Part shown: one piece after another, positions 35,807 to 45,310 of the stretch
How positions within the stretch are numbered: position 1 is the first letter of the stretch
Layout of the letters: every line of letters begins with the position of its first letter
Source: Halomonas cerina
GTDB taxonomy: Bacteria; Pseudomonadota; Gammaproteobacteria; Pseudomonadales; Halomonadaceae
NCBI RefSeq assembly: GCF_014192215.1
Contig: NZ_JACHXP010000009.1
Coordinates: 62,001 to 126,000 of the forward strand
Reading direction: 5' to 3'
Length of the DNA stretch: 64,000 bases
Notes under the pieces: model-generated
Databases searched by the model: none
Told to the model about the DNA's origin: nothing
What the model saw: only the letters and a program-made list of their open reading frames with translations
Translations under genes and position numbers: made by a program

Positions 35807-37325
35807 CGTCCTTGCCCATCGTCGGGTTGGCCAGAAATGTGGCACAGGATGCCAGATCACCGGCCAGCAGGCCACGCTCTCCCCATGCCTTGGCCGCCAG
35901 GTCGGCCGCCCGGGCGTGGAGCGTGACGCCCACTCGGGCGGCGGCTTCCAGCGGCAGTCGCTGGGCCAGCAGCGCCCCGAGCATGCCGGAGAGGACATCA
36001 CCCATGCCGCCGCTGGCCATCCCCGGGTTGCCGTAGGGGCAGACCGCCAGTCCTGTGGGGCCGGCTACCAGGGAGCCGGCGCCCTTGAGTACCACCACGC
36101 CGCCGAAACGGCGCTGCAGCGCGAGGGCCGCCGCGGGCCGGTCGGCCTCCACCTCGGCAGCCGAGATGTCGAGCAGCCTGGCCGCCTCGCCAGGATGCGG
36201 GGTGAGGAGCCAGTCGTCGCGGCGCCGGCCGGTGAAGTGCGAGGCCAGCAGGTTGAGGCCATCGGCATCCACCACCAGCGGTACCCGTGTGGCGAGGGCG
36301 GCCTGCAGCATGCCCTGTCCCCAGCTGCCCTGCCCCAGGCCCGGCCCCACCACCAGCACGTCGGCGCGCTCCGGCAGGTCCCCCAGGTCGCCGGCACCGC
36401 GCGCTCCGTGGACCATCACCTCGGGACGACGCACCAGGCTTGCGGTGACATGCTCGGGGGCGGTGGCCAGGCTCACCTTGCCGGCCCCCAGCCGGCCACA
36501 GGCCTCTGCGGCCAGCAGCGCCGCTCCGCCGAAGCCGGGCGCGCCCCCCAGCACCAGCGCATGGCCACAATCGCCCTTGTGGGTGATGCGCGTCCGGGGC
36601 GGCAACCAGGTGTCGATGAGCCCGGCATCCAGGAGACGGGCAGCGGGGACGAGCTCGCCTGTCGCCTCGGCGTTCACCCCCAGCGGACGGAAGTCCAGCT
36701 CGCCCACGCGCGCCGGGGCCGCGCCGGTATGCAGCCCCAGCTTGTCGCCGATGAAAGTCACCGTCCGGTCGGCCTGTACGGCGATGCCCAGCTCGGCGCC
36801 GGTATCGGCATGCAATCCCGACGGGATGTCGATGGCCAGCACCGGCAGGCCGCTGGCATTGATGGCCTCGATCGCCTCGCGGGCCTCGCCGCGCACCTCA
36901 CCGCCGAGGCCGGTGCCCAACAGGGCGTCGACCACCAGTTCGCCCTCGAGGGCGAGGTCCGATCGCCAGGGCACGCCCTCTACCCCGGCCGCCGAGGCCA
37001 TGTCGGCGGCGCGTCTGGCATCGCCGGACAGCTCATCGATGCCCTTGAGCAGGATGCGCTGCACGGCGAGCCCTTCGGTGGCGGCCAGCGCCGCTAGCAC
37101 ATGGCCGTCGCCGCCGTTGTTGCCGCCGCCACACAGCACGCTGATCGAACGTACGGTCGGCCAGCGTCCCCGCAGACTCTGCCAGGCCGCCGCCGCCGCC
37201 CGCTGCATCAGGGCGAAGCCCTCGATGCCCCCTTCGATGGTGCGTCGATCGAGTTCACGCACCTGCTCGGCCCGGTAGAGGGGCCGCAGCAAGGGCGCGT
37301 CATGTTCACGAGCTGGCCGGGTCAT
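35787..37325 (-). CDS. nnr: Bifunctional NAD(P)H-hydrate epimerase / ADP-dependent dehydratase
   Basis: A 512-aa repair enzyme for damaged NAD(P)HX. The N-terminal YjeF_N epimerase domain (about 1-225) shows VLCGGGNNGGDGHVLA and SGLHADTG. The C-terminal ribokinase-like dehydratase domain (about 235-505) shows HKGDCGHALVLGGAPGFGGAALLA, DADGLNLLA, LTPHPGEAARLL and GNPGMASGGMGDVLSGM. The start at 37325 (MTRPAREHD) is used; the frame extends upstream without a ribosome site. It is divergent from queG with 118 bp between the genes. Confidence 0.95.
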   Translation of the reverse strand: MTRPAREHDAPLLRPLYRAEQVRELDRRTIEGGIEGFALMQRAAAAAWQSLRGRWPTVRSISVLCGGGNNGGDGHVLAALAATEGLAVQRILLKGIDELSGDARRAADMASAAGVEGVPWRSDLALEGELVVDALLGTGLGGEVRGEAREAIEAINASGLPVLAIDIPSGLHADTGAELGIAVQADRTVTFIGDKLGLHTGAAPARVGELDFRPLGVNAEATGELVPAARLLDAGLIDTWLPPRTRITHKGDCGHALVLGGAPGFGGAALLAAEACGRLGAGKVSLATAPEHVTASLVRRPEVMVHGARGAGDLGDLPERADVLVVGPGLGQGSWGQGMLQAALATRVPLVVDADGLNLLASHFTGRRRDDWLLTPHPGEAARLLDISAAEVEADRPAAALALQRRFGGVVVLKGAGSLVAGPTGLAVCPYGNPGMASGGMGDVLSGMLGALLAQRLPLEAAARVGVTLHARAADLAAKAWGERGLLAGDLASCATFLANPTMGKDDAAATR

Positions 37326-37443
37326 GTGCTGTCTCCCTGGTCGCGATGCGTAACCTTGACGCGATGCTTTATCATGACAAGTGTAAAGTCTCCTCGCCCC
37401 ACGCCAAGTCGCGGAGGCGACCCTGCAAGGTATTTTCCTTATC

Positions 37444-38547
37444 ATGTGCCCAGTGTCTGCCGCGAGTGACGCCCCCGACATGTCCCGCCTCGCCGAGCGG
37501 ATCAAGACCTGGGGCCGCGAACTCGGCTTCCAGCAGATCGGCATCACCGACACCGACCTGGCCGAGGATGAGGCGCGCCTCGAACACTGGCTCGCGGCCG
37601 GCCACCATGGCGAGATGGGCTTCATGGCCAAGCACGGCACCAAACGCACCCGACCGGCGGCGCTGGTGCCCGGCACGCGGCGGGTGATCAGCGTGCGCCT
37701 GGACTACCTGCCCGCCGAGGTGGAAACCACCAAGGTACTGGGGCAGCCCGCACGCGCCTATGTCTCACGCTATGCCACCGGGCGCGACTATCACAAGCTG
37801 ATGCGCAAGCGCCTGACGACCCTGGCGAAATGGATCGAGGCGGAGGTGGGGCCGTTCGGCTACCGCGCCTTCGTCGACTCGGCACCGGTCATGGAGCGTG
37901 CCCTGGCGCGCAAGTCGGGACTCGGCTGGTTCGGCAAGAACGCCATGCTGCTGAACCCCCGGGCCGGCTCGCTGTTCTTCCTCGGCGAGCTCTACACCGA
38001 CCTGCCGCTGCCGGTGGATGCGCCCTTCGAGACCGACCACTGCGGCAGTTGCAGCGCCTGCCGCACGGCCTGCCCCACCGGCGCCATCGTCGAGGATCGG
38101 GTGGTGGATGCCCGGGCCTGCATCTCGTACCTCACCATCGAGCTCTTCGGCCCCATCCCCGAGCGCTACCGCGAGGCGATGGGCAATCGGGTGTTCGGCT
38201 GCGACGACTGTCAACTGGTCTGTCCCTTTACCCGCTTCACCCGAGTCTCTCAGGAGGCGGACTTCGCCCCGCGCCACGCCCTGGACCGGGCCAGCCTGGT
38301 GTCGCTGTTCGCCTGGGGCGAGGAGGAGTTCCTGGAGAAGACCGCCGGCAGCCCGATCCGGCGCATCGGCTACGAACGTTGGCTGCGCAACCTGGCCGTG
38401 GGACTCGGCAACGCCCCCTGGAGCGAGGCCGTGGAGGCCGCCCTCTGGGCGCGCCTGCCCTACCCCTCCGACCTGGTCCGCGAGCATGTGCGCTGGGCGC
38501 TGGCCCGCCAGCGGCAGAAGCGCCGGCGGCTGATCGCCAGCGGCTAG
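37444..38547 (+). CDS. queG: Epoxyqueuosine reductase
   Basis: A 367-aa cobalamin-dependent iron-sulfur enzyme that reduces epoxyqueuosine to queuosine in tRNA. The N-terminal DUF1730-type domain includes RKSGLGWFGKNAMLLNPRAGS. Two 4Fe-4S clusters are supported by CGSCSACRTACPTGAI and GCDDCQLVCPF. Start 37444 gives the full length; ATG 37480 is an alternative. Its B12 requirement fits the presence of cobO in the window. Divergent from nnr, as in E. coli. Confidence 0.96.
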   Translation: MCPVSAASDAPDMSRLAERIKTWGRELGFQQIGITDTDLAEDEARLEHWLAAGHHGEMGFMAKHGTKRTRPAALVPGTRRVISVRLDYLPAEVETTKVLGQPARAYVSRYATGRDYHKLMRKRLTTLAKWIEAEVGPFGYRAFVDSAPVMERALARKSGLGWFGKNAMLLNPRAGSLFFLGELYTDLPLPVDAPFETDHCGSCSACRTACPTGAIVEDRVVDARACISYLTIELFGPIPERYREAMGNRVFGCDDCQLVCPFTRFTRVSQEADFAPRHALDRASLVSLFAWGEEEFLEKTAGSPIRRIGYERWLRNLAVGLGNAPWSEAVEAALWARLPYPSDLVREHVRWALARQRQKRRRLIASG

Positions 38548-38570
38548 CGTTCGGCGCTGGCCCGAAGGGC

Positions 38571-39164
38571 CTATTCTTCCTCGTCGCTCGTGTCGTTCGC
38601 CGGTCGCAGGAAGGTCTCGCGATAGTGCGCCAGCTCGGCGATCGACTCCTTGATGTCCTCCATGGCGAGGTGCACGTTGCGCTTCTGGAAGCCGGCGAGT
38701 GCCCCCGGATTCCAGCGCTTGGCCAGCTCCTTGAGAGTCGAGACGTCCAGGTTGCGGTAGTGGAAGAAGCCCAGCAGTTCGGGCATCTCCCGCTCAAGAA
38801 AGCGGCGATCCTGGTGGATGCTATTGCCGCACATGGGCGAGCTGCCTGCCGCCACGTGCCGGTTCAGGAACGCGAGGGTCTGGCGCTCGGCCTCGGCGGT
38901 GTCGATGCCGCTCTCCTTCACCCGTTTCACCAACCCCGACTCGTCATGCGTCTTCTGGTTCCAGGCGTCCATGCCCTGAAGCAGGCTGTCGGGCTGGTGC
39001 ACCGCGATCACCGGGCCCTCGGCCACGACATTGAGGTCGGCATCGGTGACCAGGGTGGCGACCTCGATGATCCGCTCCCGGTTAGGGTCGAGGCCGGTCA
39101 TCTCCAGGTCGATCCACACCAGCCGGTTCTTGCGCGGATCCTGCGTGTCTTCATTATGGCCCAT
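38571..39164 (-). CDS. orn: Oligoribonuclease
   Basis: A 197-aa DEDD-family 3'-5' exoribonuclease that degrades di- to pentanucleotides, including pGpG from cyclic di-GMP turnover. The first motif is [22 protein letters not shown]. The H/D motif ([15 protein letters not shown]) and the C-terminal RAL-less helix ([16 protein letters not shown]) follow. The start at 39164 has AAGGAAGG upstream; a much longer frame continues upstream but overlaps rsgA and is rejected. Divergent from rsgA. Confidence 0.97.
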   Translation of the reverse strand: MGHNEDTQDPRKNRLVWIDLEMTGLDPNRERIIEVATLVTDADLNVVAEGPVIAVHQPDSLLQGMDAWNQKTHDESGLVKRVKESGIDTAEAERQTLAFLNRHVAAGSSPMCGNSIHQDRRFLEREMPELLGFFHYRNLDVSTLKELAKRWNPGALAGFQKRNVHLAMEDIKESIAELAHYRETFLRPANDTSDEEE

Positions 39165-39260
39165 CGGGGAAACCTTCCTTGCGGAGAGCGCCGCGCGGTT
39201 CGCGACAGGCGGCGCCATGGATGAGTACAATGCCGCCATTGTACCGAGCTTCAGGGCCCC

Positions 39261-40274
39261 ATGAGCAAACGCAAGTTGAGCCGCCAGCAGCGCTGGCGCA
39301 TCGAGAAGATCCAGGCCGAACGGGCTCGCCGTGCCGAGAAGCGTGGCGAGCAGGACGCCGACCGGCTCGCCGCCGGCGAGTATGGCCCCGAGCGCCCGGG
39401 CCGCGTGACCGCCCACTTCGGCCGCACCCTCGACGTCGCTCCCGACAAGGGCGACGAGCCGGTGCGCTGCCACCTGCGCGCCAACCTGGAGGGCCTGGTC
39501 ACCGGCGACCGGGTCGTCTGGCGCGCCGGCCAGGACGGCAGCGGCGTGGTCGTCGCCCGGGGCGAGCGCGACAACGTGCTGGAACGCCCGGATGCCCGGG
39601 GCCAGCTCAAGCCCGTGGCCGCCAACATCGACCAGCTCCTGATCGTCTTCGCCGTGGAGCCCGCGCCCCATGCCAACCTGATCGACCGTTACCTGGTGGC
39701 GGCGGAGGCCACCGGCATCGCCCCGGTGCTGGTGCTCAACAAGGTCGACCTGCTGCCGTCCCGGGGCGGCGAGCTGCGCGAACTGCTGGGGCGCTACGAG
39801 GCACTGGGCTACCCGGTGGTGACCACCACCACGGCGCGTGAAGGCGGCCTGGACGCCCTGTATCGCCGGCTGGCCGGGCGCACCTCGGTGTTCGTCGGCC
39901 AGAGCGGAGTGGGCAAGTCTTCGCTAATCGACCGCCTGCTGCCGGACGAGAACCTGCGCATCGGCGCGCTGTCCGAGGACTCACGCAAGGGGCGGCACAC
40001 CACGACCACGGCGCGGCTTTACGCCATGGCCTGCGGCGGAGAACTGATCGATTCCCCCGGCATCCGCGAGTTCGGCCTGACTCATCTGGAGGAGCGCCAG
40101 GTGGCCGAAGGCTTCATCGAGTTCCGCGCGCATCTCGGCCACTGCCGTTTCCGTGACTGTCGCCACCGCCACGAGCCGGGCTGCGCGCTGCTGGCCGCCG
40201 TGGAGCATGGCGATATCCACCCCGACCGGTTTGCCAGCTATCGCCGCATCGTCGACAGTCTCGAGGAGAGCTGA
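39261..40274 (+). CDS. rsgA: Ribosome small-subunit maturation GTPase RsgA
   Basis: A 337-aa circularly permuted GTPase that checks late 30S assembly. A basic N-terminal extension ([28 protein letters not shown]) precedes the OB fold. The permuted G domain has NKVDLL first, then [11 protein letters not shown] and [10 protein letters not shown]. The zinc domain has a [15 protein letters not shown] cysteine/histidine cluster. Divergent from orn, as in many gammaproteobacteria. Confidence 0.97.
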   Translation: MSKRKLSRQQRWRIEKIQAERARRAEKRGEQDADRLAAGEYGPERPGRVTAHFGRTLDVAPDKGDEPVRCHLRANLEGLVTGDRVVWRAGQDGSGVVVARGERDNVLERPDARGQLKPVAANIDQLLIVFAVEPAPHANLIDRYLVAAEATGIAPVLVLNKVDLLPSRGGELRELLGRYEALGYPVVTTTTAREGGLDALYRRLAGRTSVFVGQSGVGKSSLIDRLLPDENLRIGALSEDSRKGRHTTTTARLYAMACGGELIDSPGIREFGLTHLEERQVAEGFIEFRAHLGHCRFRDCRHRHEPGCALLAAVEHGDIHPDRFASYRRIVDSLEES

Positions 40275-40340
40275 GACCGCGACGCGACCCCGAACCAGGC
40301 CGAATCCAGGAGAGCCAGGCCGAACCAAGGAGAGAGTGCC

Positions 40341-41171
40341 ATGAGTTCCGAAGCCAACCTGCTGCCGCTGATCGTCGAGCCCGAGCAGCTCGCCGCACAC
40401 CTGGACGATCCGTCCCTGCTGGTCATCGACGTGCCCTTGAAGGCCGAAAGCCATGACCAGGGGCATGTGCCCGGCGCCATCTTCCTCGATCATCGACGGC
40501 TGCTGCGCGGCGAGGGAGCGGTCCCCAATGAGGTGCCGGACGCCGAAGCGCTGTCGGCGCTCTTCTCGTCGCTGGGCCTGACCCGGGACACCCATGTGGT
40601 GGCCTACGACGACGAAGGCGGCGGCTGGGCCGGCCGCCTGCTGTGGACCCTGGAGCTGATCGGCCACACCCGCTACTCCTACCTCAACGGCGGTATCCAC
40701 GCCTGGCGCGAGGCGGGCCAGCCCCTCGAGACCACTTCCAGGACCCCGACCCCGAGCGACTACGAGGCCGAGATCCTGCATCCCGAGGTGGCCATCGACC
40801 GCGTCGAGCTCGAGGAGCGCCTCGGCGAGAAGGGCTTCGCGGTGTGGGACGCCCGCTCCCGCGCCGAATACGACGGCGAGAAAGGCAACAACAAGCACCG
40901 CGGTCATATTCCCGGCGCGGTGAACCTGGAGTGGACCGATGCCATGGACAAGGAGAACGCCCTGCGCCTGCGTGACTATGCGGAACTGATCACCGAGCTC
41001 GAGGCGCTGGGCCTGACGCCGGACATGGAGGTGGTCACCCACTGTCAGAGCCACCACCGCAGCGGCTTCACCTGGCTGGTGGGCAAGGCGCTGGGCTTTG
41101 AGAAGATCCGCGGCTATGCCGGCTCCTGGCAGGAGTGGGGCAACCGTGACGATACGCCGATCGAACGCTAG
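40341..41171 (+). CDS. Rhodanese-type sulfurtransferase
   Basis: A 276-aa protein with two rhodanese domains. The catalytic cysteine is in the C-terminal domain loop (THCQSHHRSGFT). Enzymes of this kind move sulfane sulfur from thiosulfate or 3-mercaptopyruvate to cyanide or thiols. The loop differs from the CGSGVTA of typical SseA, so the donor is better left open. AAGGAGAGAGTGCC precedes the start. rsgA is 66 bp upstream and psd follows after heptad element B. The stop codon lies in a heptad-like GCTAGGC. Confidence 0.88.
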   Translation: MSSEANLLPLIVEPEQLAAHLDDPSLLVIDVPLKAESHDQGHVPGAIFLDHRRLLRGEGAVPNEVPDAEALSALFSSLGLTRDTHVVAYDDEGGGWAGRLLWTLELIGHTRYSYLNGGIHAWREAGQPLETTSRTPTPSDYEAEILHPEVAIDRVELEERLGEKGFAVWDARSRAEYDGEKGNNKHRGHIPGAVNLEWTDAMDKENALRLRDYAELITELEALGLTPDMEVVTHCQSHHRSGFTWLVGKALGFEKIRGYAGSWQEWGNRDDTPIER

Positions 41172-41270
41172 GCGCTACGCGCCGGCTGCGGGCCTCGGGC
41201 TACGAGCCGCAAACAGTTGGTAGCGAGCCCGTAGCCCGTAGCCCGTAGCCCGTAGCCCGTAGCCCGTAGC
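41167..41270. repeat. Heptad repeat element B in the psd leader
   Basis: The left arm begins at the sulfurtransferase stop (GCTAGGC, GCTACGC) and continues with GGCTGCG, GGCCTCG, GGCTACG and AGCCGCA (41184-41211). After about 14 bp the right arm holds six perfect AGCCCGT units (41226-41267) plus AGC. The array ends 15 bp before the psd TTG start, so it makes up most of the psd upstream region. Confidence 0.9.
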
Positions 41271-41284
41271 AAGAGTATATTCCG

Positions 41285-42130
41285 TTGTCACTTTCTCGAC
41301 TGTTTTCCCTGATCCAGTACCCCATTCCCCACCACCTGCTGTCGCGACTGGTGGGGCGACTCGCCGACTGCCGATGGCCCTGGCTGAAAGATCTGTGCAT
41401 CCGCGCCTTCATCCACCAGTTCAAGGTCGACATGGGCCAGGCCCATGAGCCGGACCCGCGCGCCTATGCCACCTTCAACGACTTCTTCACCCGGGCGCTC
41501 AGGGACGGGGCCCGCCCACTGGGCGAGGGGCTGCTCGCACCAGCCGACGGCACCCTGTCGCAGTTCGGCGGGGCGAACGGTACCCGCCTGATCCAGGCCA
41601 AGGGCCATGACTTCTCGATCAGCGAGCTGCTGGGCGGCGACCCGGAGCGGGCGGCCCGCTTCCGCAACGGCAGCTTCGCCACCGTCTACCTCTCCCCACG
41701 CGACTACCATCGCGTGCATATGCCGCTTTCCGGCACGCTCAGGGAGATGGTCTACGTGCCCGGCCGGCTATTCTCGGTCAACGCCGCCACCACCGCGCAT
41801 GTGCCCAATCTCTTCGCCCGCAACGAGCGGCTGGTCTGCCACTTCGATACCGAGCACGGTCCCATGGCGATGGTTCTGGTGGGGGCGATGATCGTCGCCG
41901 CCATCGAGACGGTGTGGGCGGGCCAGATCACACCCCTGCCCCGAGGGGACGTGCAGCGTATCCGCTTCAACACCCCGGTACGTCTGGAGAAAGGTGAGGA
42001 GATGGGTCGCTTCAAGCTCGGCTCCACGGTAGTGATGGTCTTCGCCGAGCCGGTCACGTTCGATGAGGCCCTCACCCCCGGTCAAATGGTCGGGATGGGC
42101 CAGTCGCTGGGCCGGCCCTCATCCAGTTGA
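41285..42130 (+). CDS. psd: Phosphatidylserine decarboxylase proenzyme
   Basis: A 281-aa inner-membrane enzyme that converts phosphatidylserine to phosphatidylethanolamine. It self-cleaves to form a pyruvoyl group at the Ser of the LGST motif ([10 protein letters not shown], near residue 245). HRVHMPLSG and the [15 protein letters not shown] segment are conserved. The start is TTG at 41285 ([19 protein letters not shown]), which matches the family N-terminus; only a weak AAGAG lies upstream. The unusual leader is formed by repeat element B. Confidence 0.95.
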   Translation: MSLSRLFSLIQYPIPHHLLSRLVGRLADCRWPWLKDLCIRAFIHQFKVDMGQAHEPDPRAYATFNDFFTRALRDGARPLGEGLLAPADGTLSQFGGANGTRLIQAKGHDFSISELLGGDPERAARFRNGSFATVYLSPRDYHRVHMPLSGTLREMVYVPGRLFSVNAATTAHVPNLFARNERLVCHFDTEHGPMAMVLVGAMIVAAIETVWAGQITPLPRGDVQRIRFNTPVRLEKGEEMGRFKLGSTVVMVFAEPVTFDEALTPGQMVGMGQSLGRPSSS

Positions 42131-42171
42131 CAAGGCCACCGCCCCGCCCGCCTGAGGCAAGATGTGGCGGA

Positions 42172-43146
42172 TTACGCCACCGGCGTGGCGAAGGCCATCA
42201 CCTCGGCCACGTTTTGCTTACCTAGCGCCAGCTGGAGCAGCCGGTCGAGGCCCAGGGCCACGCCGCTGCCCTCGGGCATCCCCTGTTCAAGCGCCGCCAG
42301 CAGGCGCTGGTCGACAGCCACCTCGGGCAGGCCGAGCCGCCGGCGCGCGGCGTTGTCCGCGACGAAGCGTGCCTGCTGCTCCGCGGCGTCGGTGAGCTCG
42401 TCGTAGCCGTTGGCGAGCTCGAGCCCCGCCCGATATACCTCGAAGCGCGAGGCCACCCACTCGCCGTCCTCGGGGTCGCGATGGCGCCGGGCCAGAGCCG
42501 CCTGGCTGGCCGGATAGTCGACCACCACGTCGAGGCCCTCGCGGCCGAGCGTCGGCTCGATGGCCAGGCTCATCAGCAGGTCCAGGCAGTCGTCGCGGGG
42601 GGCATCCGCCATGTCGAGCCCGCCCCGCTCGGCGGCCAGCCGACGCAGTGCCGGCAGCGGCTCGCGGAAGGGATCGAGGGCCAGGTGCTCGCGGAACAGG
42701 TCGCGATAGCGACGCCGGCGCAGCGGCCCGGGATCACGCGCGAGCACCCGGCCGATCAGCGCCGAGGTCTCCTCGATCAGATCGTCCAGGGACAGGCCCG
42801 GCCGGTACCACTCGAGCATGGTGAACTCGAGGTTGTGACGCCGCCCCACCTCGCCGTCGCGAAAGCTGCGGGCGAGTTGGAAGATCGGCCCGCTGCCGGC
42901 GGCCAGCAGGCGCTTCATATGAAACTCCGGCGAGGTCTGCAGCCACAGCCGCTCGCGCCCCGCCGGCGTGGTCGCCTCAGTGGCCAACGAGGCCAGGTGC
43001 ACGTCGGTGCTGCCGCCGTGGCCGAGCACCGGGGTCTCCACCTCCCACACACCCCGCTCGGCGAAGAAGGCCCGCACCTCGCCGAGCAGGCGCGCGCGCT
43101 CGCGCAGTGTGGCGATATCGGCAGTGGGCCGCCAGTCGATGGTCAT
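42172..43146 (-). CDS. epmA: EF-P (R)-beta-lysine ligase EpmA (GenX/PoxA)
   Basis: A 324-aa class-II lysyl-tRNA-synthetase paralogue lacking the anticodon domain. It attaches (R)-beta-lysine to Lys34 of elongation factor P. Motif 2 is in SFRDGEVGRRHNLEFTMLEWYRPG and motif 3 is in GSGVALGLDRLLQLALGK. The start at 43146 is chosen (GGAGGAATCCTCG upstream). It lies beside efp and epmB, so the complete modification pathway is clustered here. Confidence 0.96.
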   Translation of the reverse strand: MTIDWRPTADIATLRERARLLGEVRAFFAERGVWEVETPVLGHGGSTDVHLASLATEATTPAGRERLWLQTSPEFHMKRLLAAGSGPIFQLARSFRDGEVGRRHNLEFTMLEWYRPGLSLDDLIEETSALIGRVLARDPGPLRRRRYRDLFREHLALDPFREPLPALRRLAAERGGLDMADAPRDDCLDLLMSLAIEPTLGREGLDVVVDYPASQAALARRHRDPEDGEWVASRFEVYRAGLELANGYDELTDAAEQQARFVADNAARRRLGLPEVAVDQRLLAALEQGMPEGSGVALGLDRLLQLALGKQNVAEVMAFATPVA

Positions 43147-43210
43147 CGAGGATTCCTCCAGAAAAGACGAAGGCCACGCCTGAATCAGCGTGGCCATCCG
43201 AGCCTCGAGC

Positions 43211-43241
43211 CGTAGGGTGGATAAGCGTTAGCGCATCCACC
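43211..43241. repeat. Single REP-like element upstream of epmA
   Basis: CGTAG followed by arms GGTGGAT (43216-43222) and ATCCACC (43235-43241) around AAGCGTTAGCGC. The layout is the same as in the mutL-miaA pair. Confidence 0.75.
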
Positions 43242-43360
43242 AGGATCCATCCTCGGTCTGGGGATGCCAGCATCGCGGCTTTCCCGGCGACAGGCCTGCA
43301 CGGAGGCGCTGTGAACCCATCCCTGGGCGCTACCAATGCCGTCCCTGGCATAGGATCTCC

Positions 43361-43404
43361 GCTTCGGCCTGTCCCCGGCGCCGCTCGTAGCTCGTAGCTC
43401 AGGG
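43361..43404. repeat. Heptad repeat element F (minimal)
   Basis: GCTCGTA occurs twice, then GCTCAGG (43383-43403), ending four bases from the efp stop triplet (43408-43410). A possible opposing arm GCTTCGG is at 43361-43367. This is the shortest and least certain member of the group. Confidence 0.5.
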
Positions 43405-43407
43405 GAA

Positions 43408-43974
43408 TCAAGCGCGGGAGACGTACTCGCCGGTACGCGTATCGACCTTGAGCACCTCGCCCTCGTTGATGAACAGCGGCACGCGCACCACGGCGCCCGA
43501 GGAGAGGGTGGCCGGCTTGGAGCCGCCCTGGGCGGTGTCGCCCTTGACGCCTGGGTCGGTCTCGGTGACCTCGAGCTCGATGAAGTTGGGCGGCGTGACG
43601 TTGATCACGTTGTCGTTCCACAGGGTCACCGTGTAGCGCACCTGTTCCTTGAGCCACTTCTCGGTGTCGCCCAGGGCGCGCTTCTCCGCCGGGTACTGCT
43701 CGAAGGAGCCGTCGGTGAGCATGAAGTACCACATCTCGCCGTCGTTATAGAGGTACTCCATCTCCAGTTCGAGGACGTCGGCCGCTTCCAGCGACTCGCC
43801 GGACTTGAAGGTCCGTTCCCAGACCCGACCGGTCATCAGGTTGCGCAGCTTCACGCGGCTGAAGGCCTGGCCCTTGCCGGGCTTGACGAGTTCGTTCTCG
43901 AGGATGGCGCAAGGGTCCCCGTCCAGCATGACCTTCAGACCGCCCTTGAATTCGTTGGTAGAATAGCTCGCCAT
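43408..43974 (-). CDS. efp: Elongation factor P
   Basis: A 188-aa translation factor that rescues ribosomes stalled at polyproline. The modified residue Lys34 is present in the loop VKPGKGQAF, and the following [10 protein letters not shown] is of the EpmA-dependent type rather than the arginine-rhamnosylated type. Three-domain length is normal. epmA lies downstream on the same strand and epmB diverges from its 5' side (108 bp between starts). Confidence 0.98.
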   Translation of the reverse strand: MASYSTNEFKGGLKVMLDGDPCAILENELVKPGKGQAFSRVKLRNLMTGRVWERTFKSGESLEAADVLELEMEYLYNDGEMWYFMLTDGSFEQYPAEKRALGDTEKWLKEQVRYTVTLWNDNVINVTPPNFIELEVTETDPGVKGDTAQGGSKPATLSSGAVVRVPLFINEGEVLKVDTRTGEYVSRA

Positions 43975-44082
43975 GTTGTTTCACCCATATTCGAGCGTGC
44001 CACCGGCCTTGGCCGGCGACGCGCGCAAGCAAATGATCCGGGTCGAGGGCCGCTCCCTCGACCGACTTGACTGGTGTCACGC

Positions 44083-45105
44083 ATGATAACCCGAAGCCTC
44101 ATCCCTTTGCAGCGCCAGGCGATGCCGGGTCGCGGCGACTGGCAGGCCCAGCTTGCCGGCGCCGTGCGCGATCCCCGCGAGCTGCTCCGGCGCCTGGGCC
44201 TCGGCGAGGCCTGGCTACCCGGGGCCGAGGCCGGCCACGCCCTGTTCGAGGTGCGGGTGCCGGCGCCCTACCTCGCGCGCATCCGCCCCGGCGACCCGGC
44301 CGACCCGCTGCTGCGCCAGGTACTGCCGCTCGGCGAGGAGGCCCTGGCCGCCCCCGGTTATGTGGCCGATCCCCTGGCCGAAGCCGACCACACGCCGGCC
44401 CGGGGGCTGATCCACAAGTACGCCGGCCGGGTACTGCTGATCGCGAGCCCCACCTGCGCCGTCAACTGCCGCTACTGCTTCCGTCGCCACTTCCCCTACG
44501 CGGAGAACGCACCGTCACGGACCCAGTGGCAGGAGACGCTTGCCTACCTGCGCGAGGATGCCTCGATCCACGAGGCCATCCTCTCCGGCGGCGATCCCCT
44601 GGCCGCCAGCGACCGCCAGCTGGCCTGGCTGGTCGAACGCCTGGCGGCCATTCCTCACCTCAAGCGGCTGCGGATCCATACCCGACTGCCGGTGGTGATC
44701 CCCGACCGCATCGACGCCGCCCTACTCGACTGGCTGTCGACGACGCGCTTGCAGAAGGTGGTGGTCCTACACGTCAACCATGCCCAGGAGATCGACGACG
44801 CGGTGATCGACGCCTGCCAGCGACTGCATGACGCCGGCGTGACGCTGCTCAACCAGAGCGTGCTGCTGCGCGGCGTCAACGATGACGTCGACACCCTCGC
44901 CGAACTGTCCGAGCGGCTCTTCGAGGCAGGCGTGCTGCCCTACTACCTGCATGTGCTCGACCCAGTGGAGGGTGCTTCGCATTTCGATGTGGCAGACGAC
45001 GAGGCGCGCGAACTGGTCGCGGAGTTGCGCAAGCTGCTGCCGGGCTTCTTGATGCCGACCCTGGTCCGCGAGGTGCCTGGCGAGGCGAGCAAGACGCCTT
45101 TGTAA
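44083..45105 (+). CDS. epmB: EF-P lysine-2,3-aminomutase EpmB
   Basis: A 340-aa radical-SAM enzyme that converts lysine to (R)-beta-lysine for EF-P modification. The cluster motif CAVNCRYCFRRHFPYAEN holds the three cysteines in CxxxCxxC spacing. The SAM/PLP regions include ILSGGDPLAASD and PYYLHVLDPVEGASHF. ATG 44083 is preferred over a GTG three codons earlier. The last base of its TAA stop is the first base of a 14-unit heptad array. Confidence 0.96.
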   Translation: MITRSLIPLQRQAMPGRGDWQAQLAGAVRDPRELLRRLGLGEAWLPGAEAGHALFEVRVPAPYLARIRPGDPADPLLRQVLPLGEEALAAPGYVADPLAEADHTPARGLIHKYAGRVLLIASPTCAVNCRYCFRRHFPYAENAPSRTQWQETLAYLREDASIHEAILSGGDPLAASDRQLAWLVERLAAIPHLKRLRIHTRLPVVIPDRIDAALLDWLSTTRLQKVVVLHVNHAQEIDDAVIDACQRLHDAGVTLLNQSVLLRGVNDDVDTLAELSERLFEAGVLPYYLHVLDPVEGASHFDVADDEARELVAELRKLLPGFLMPTLVREVPGEASKTPL

Positions 45106-45202
45106 GCGCCGAGCGCCGAGCGCCGAGCGCCGAGCGCCGAGCGCCGAGCGCCGAGCGCCGAGCGCCGAGCGCCGAGCGCCGAGCGCCGAGCGCCGAGCGC
45201 CG
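45105..45202. repeat. Heptad repeat element C: 14 copies of AGCGCCG
   Basis: Fourteen perfect copies (98 bp) start on the last base of the epmB stop codon. Opposing degenerate heptads GCTCGGC, GCTTGGC, GCTTGCA, ACTGGGC and GCTGTCA occupy 45311-45345, and the last ends with the leuA stop triplet. The two arms flank a terminator. Confidence 0.92.
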
Positions 45203-45238
45203 CAGGAGGATACCTTCGCCATTCCTAGCAGCAACAAG

Positions 45239-45278
45239 AAGCCCGCCGAATATCCACTCCAGCGGGCTTTCTTGATTT
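45239..45278. terminator. Bidirectional rho-independent terminator between epmB and leuA
   Basis: AAGCCCGC (45239-45246) and GCGGGCTT (45262-45269), followed on the plus strand by TCTTGATTTT and on the minus strand by CTTGTTG. It lies between the two arms of heptad element C. Confidence 0.85.
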
Positions 45279-45310
45279 TATCCTCAACACCGGCCGCCCG
45301 TCACCGAACA

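Noticed and set aside
37356..37390. TTGACG as -35 of a queG promoter
   Set aside because: No acceptable -10 hexamer lies 16-18 bp downstream.
38571..39671. Longer 366-codon form of Orn
   Set aside because: The extension runs through the divergent rsgA coding region. The 197-aa form has the ribosome site and the correct family length.
40341..41171. Naming the sulfurtransferase sseA
   Set aside because: The active-site loop CQSHHRSG differs from the typical CGSGVTA of SseA, so the donor substrate is uncertain.
44767..45237. Frame with SALGARR repeats opposite epmB
   Set aside because: Same artefact from element C; antisense to a well-identified gene.
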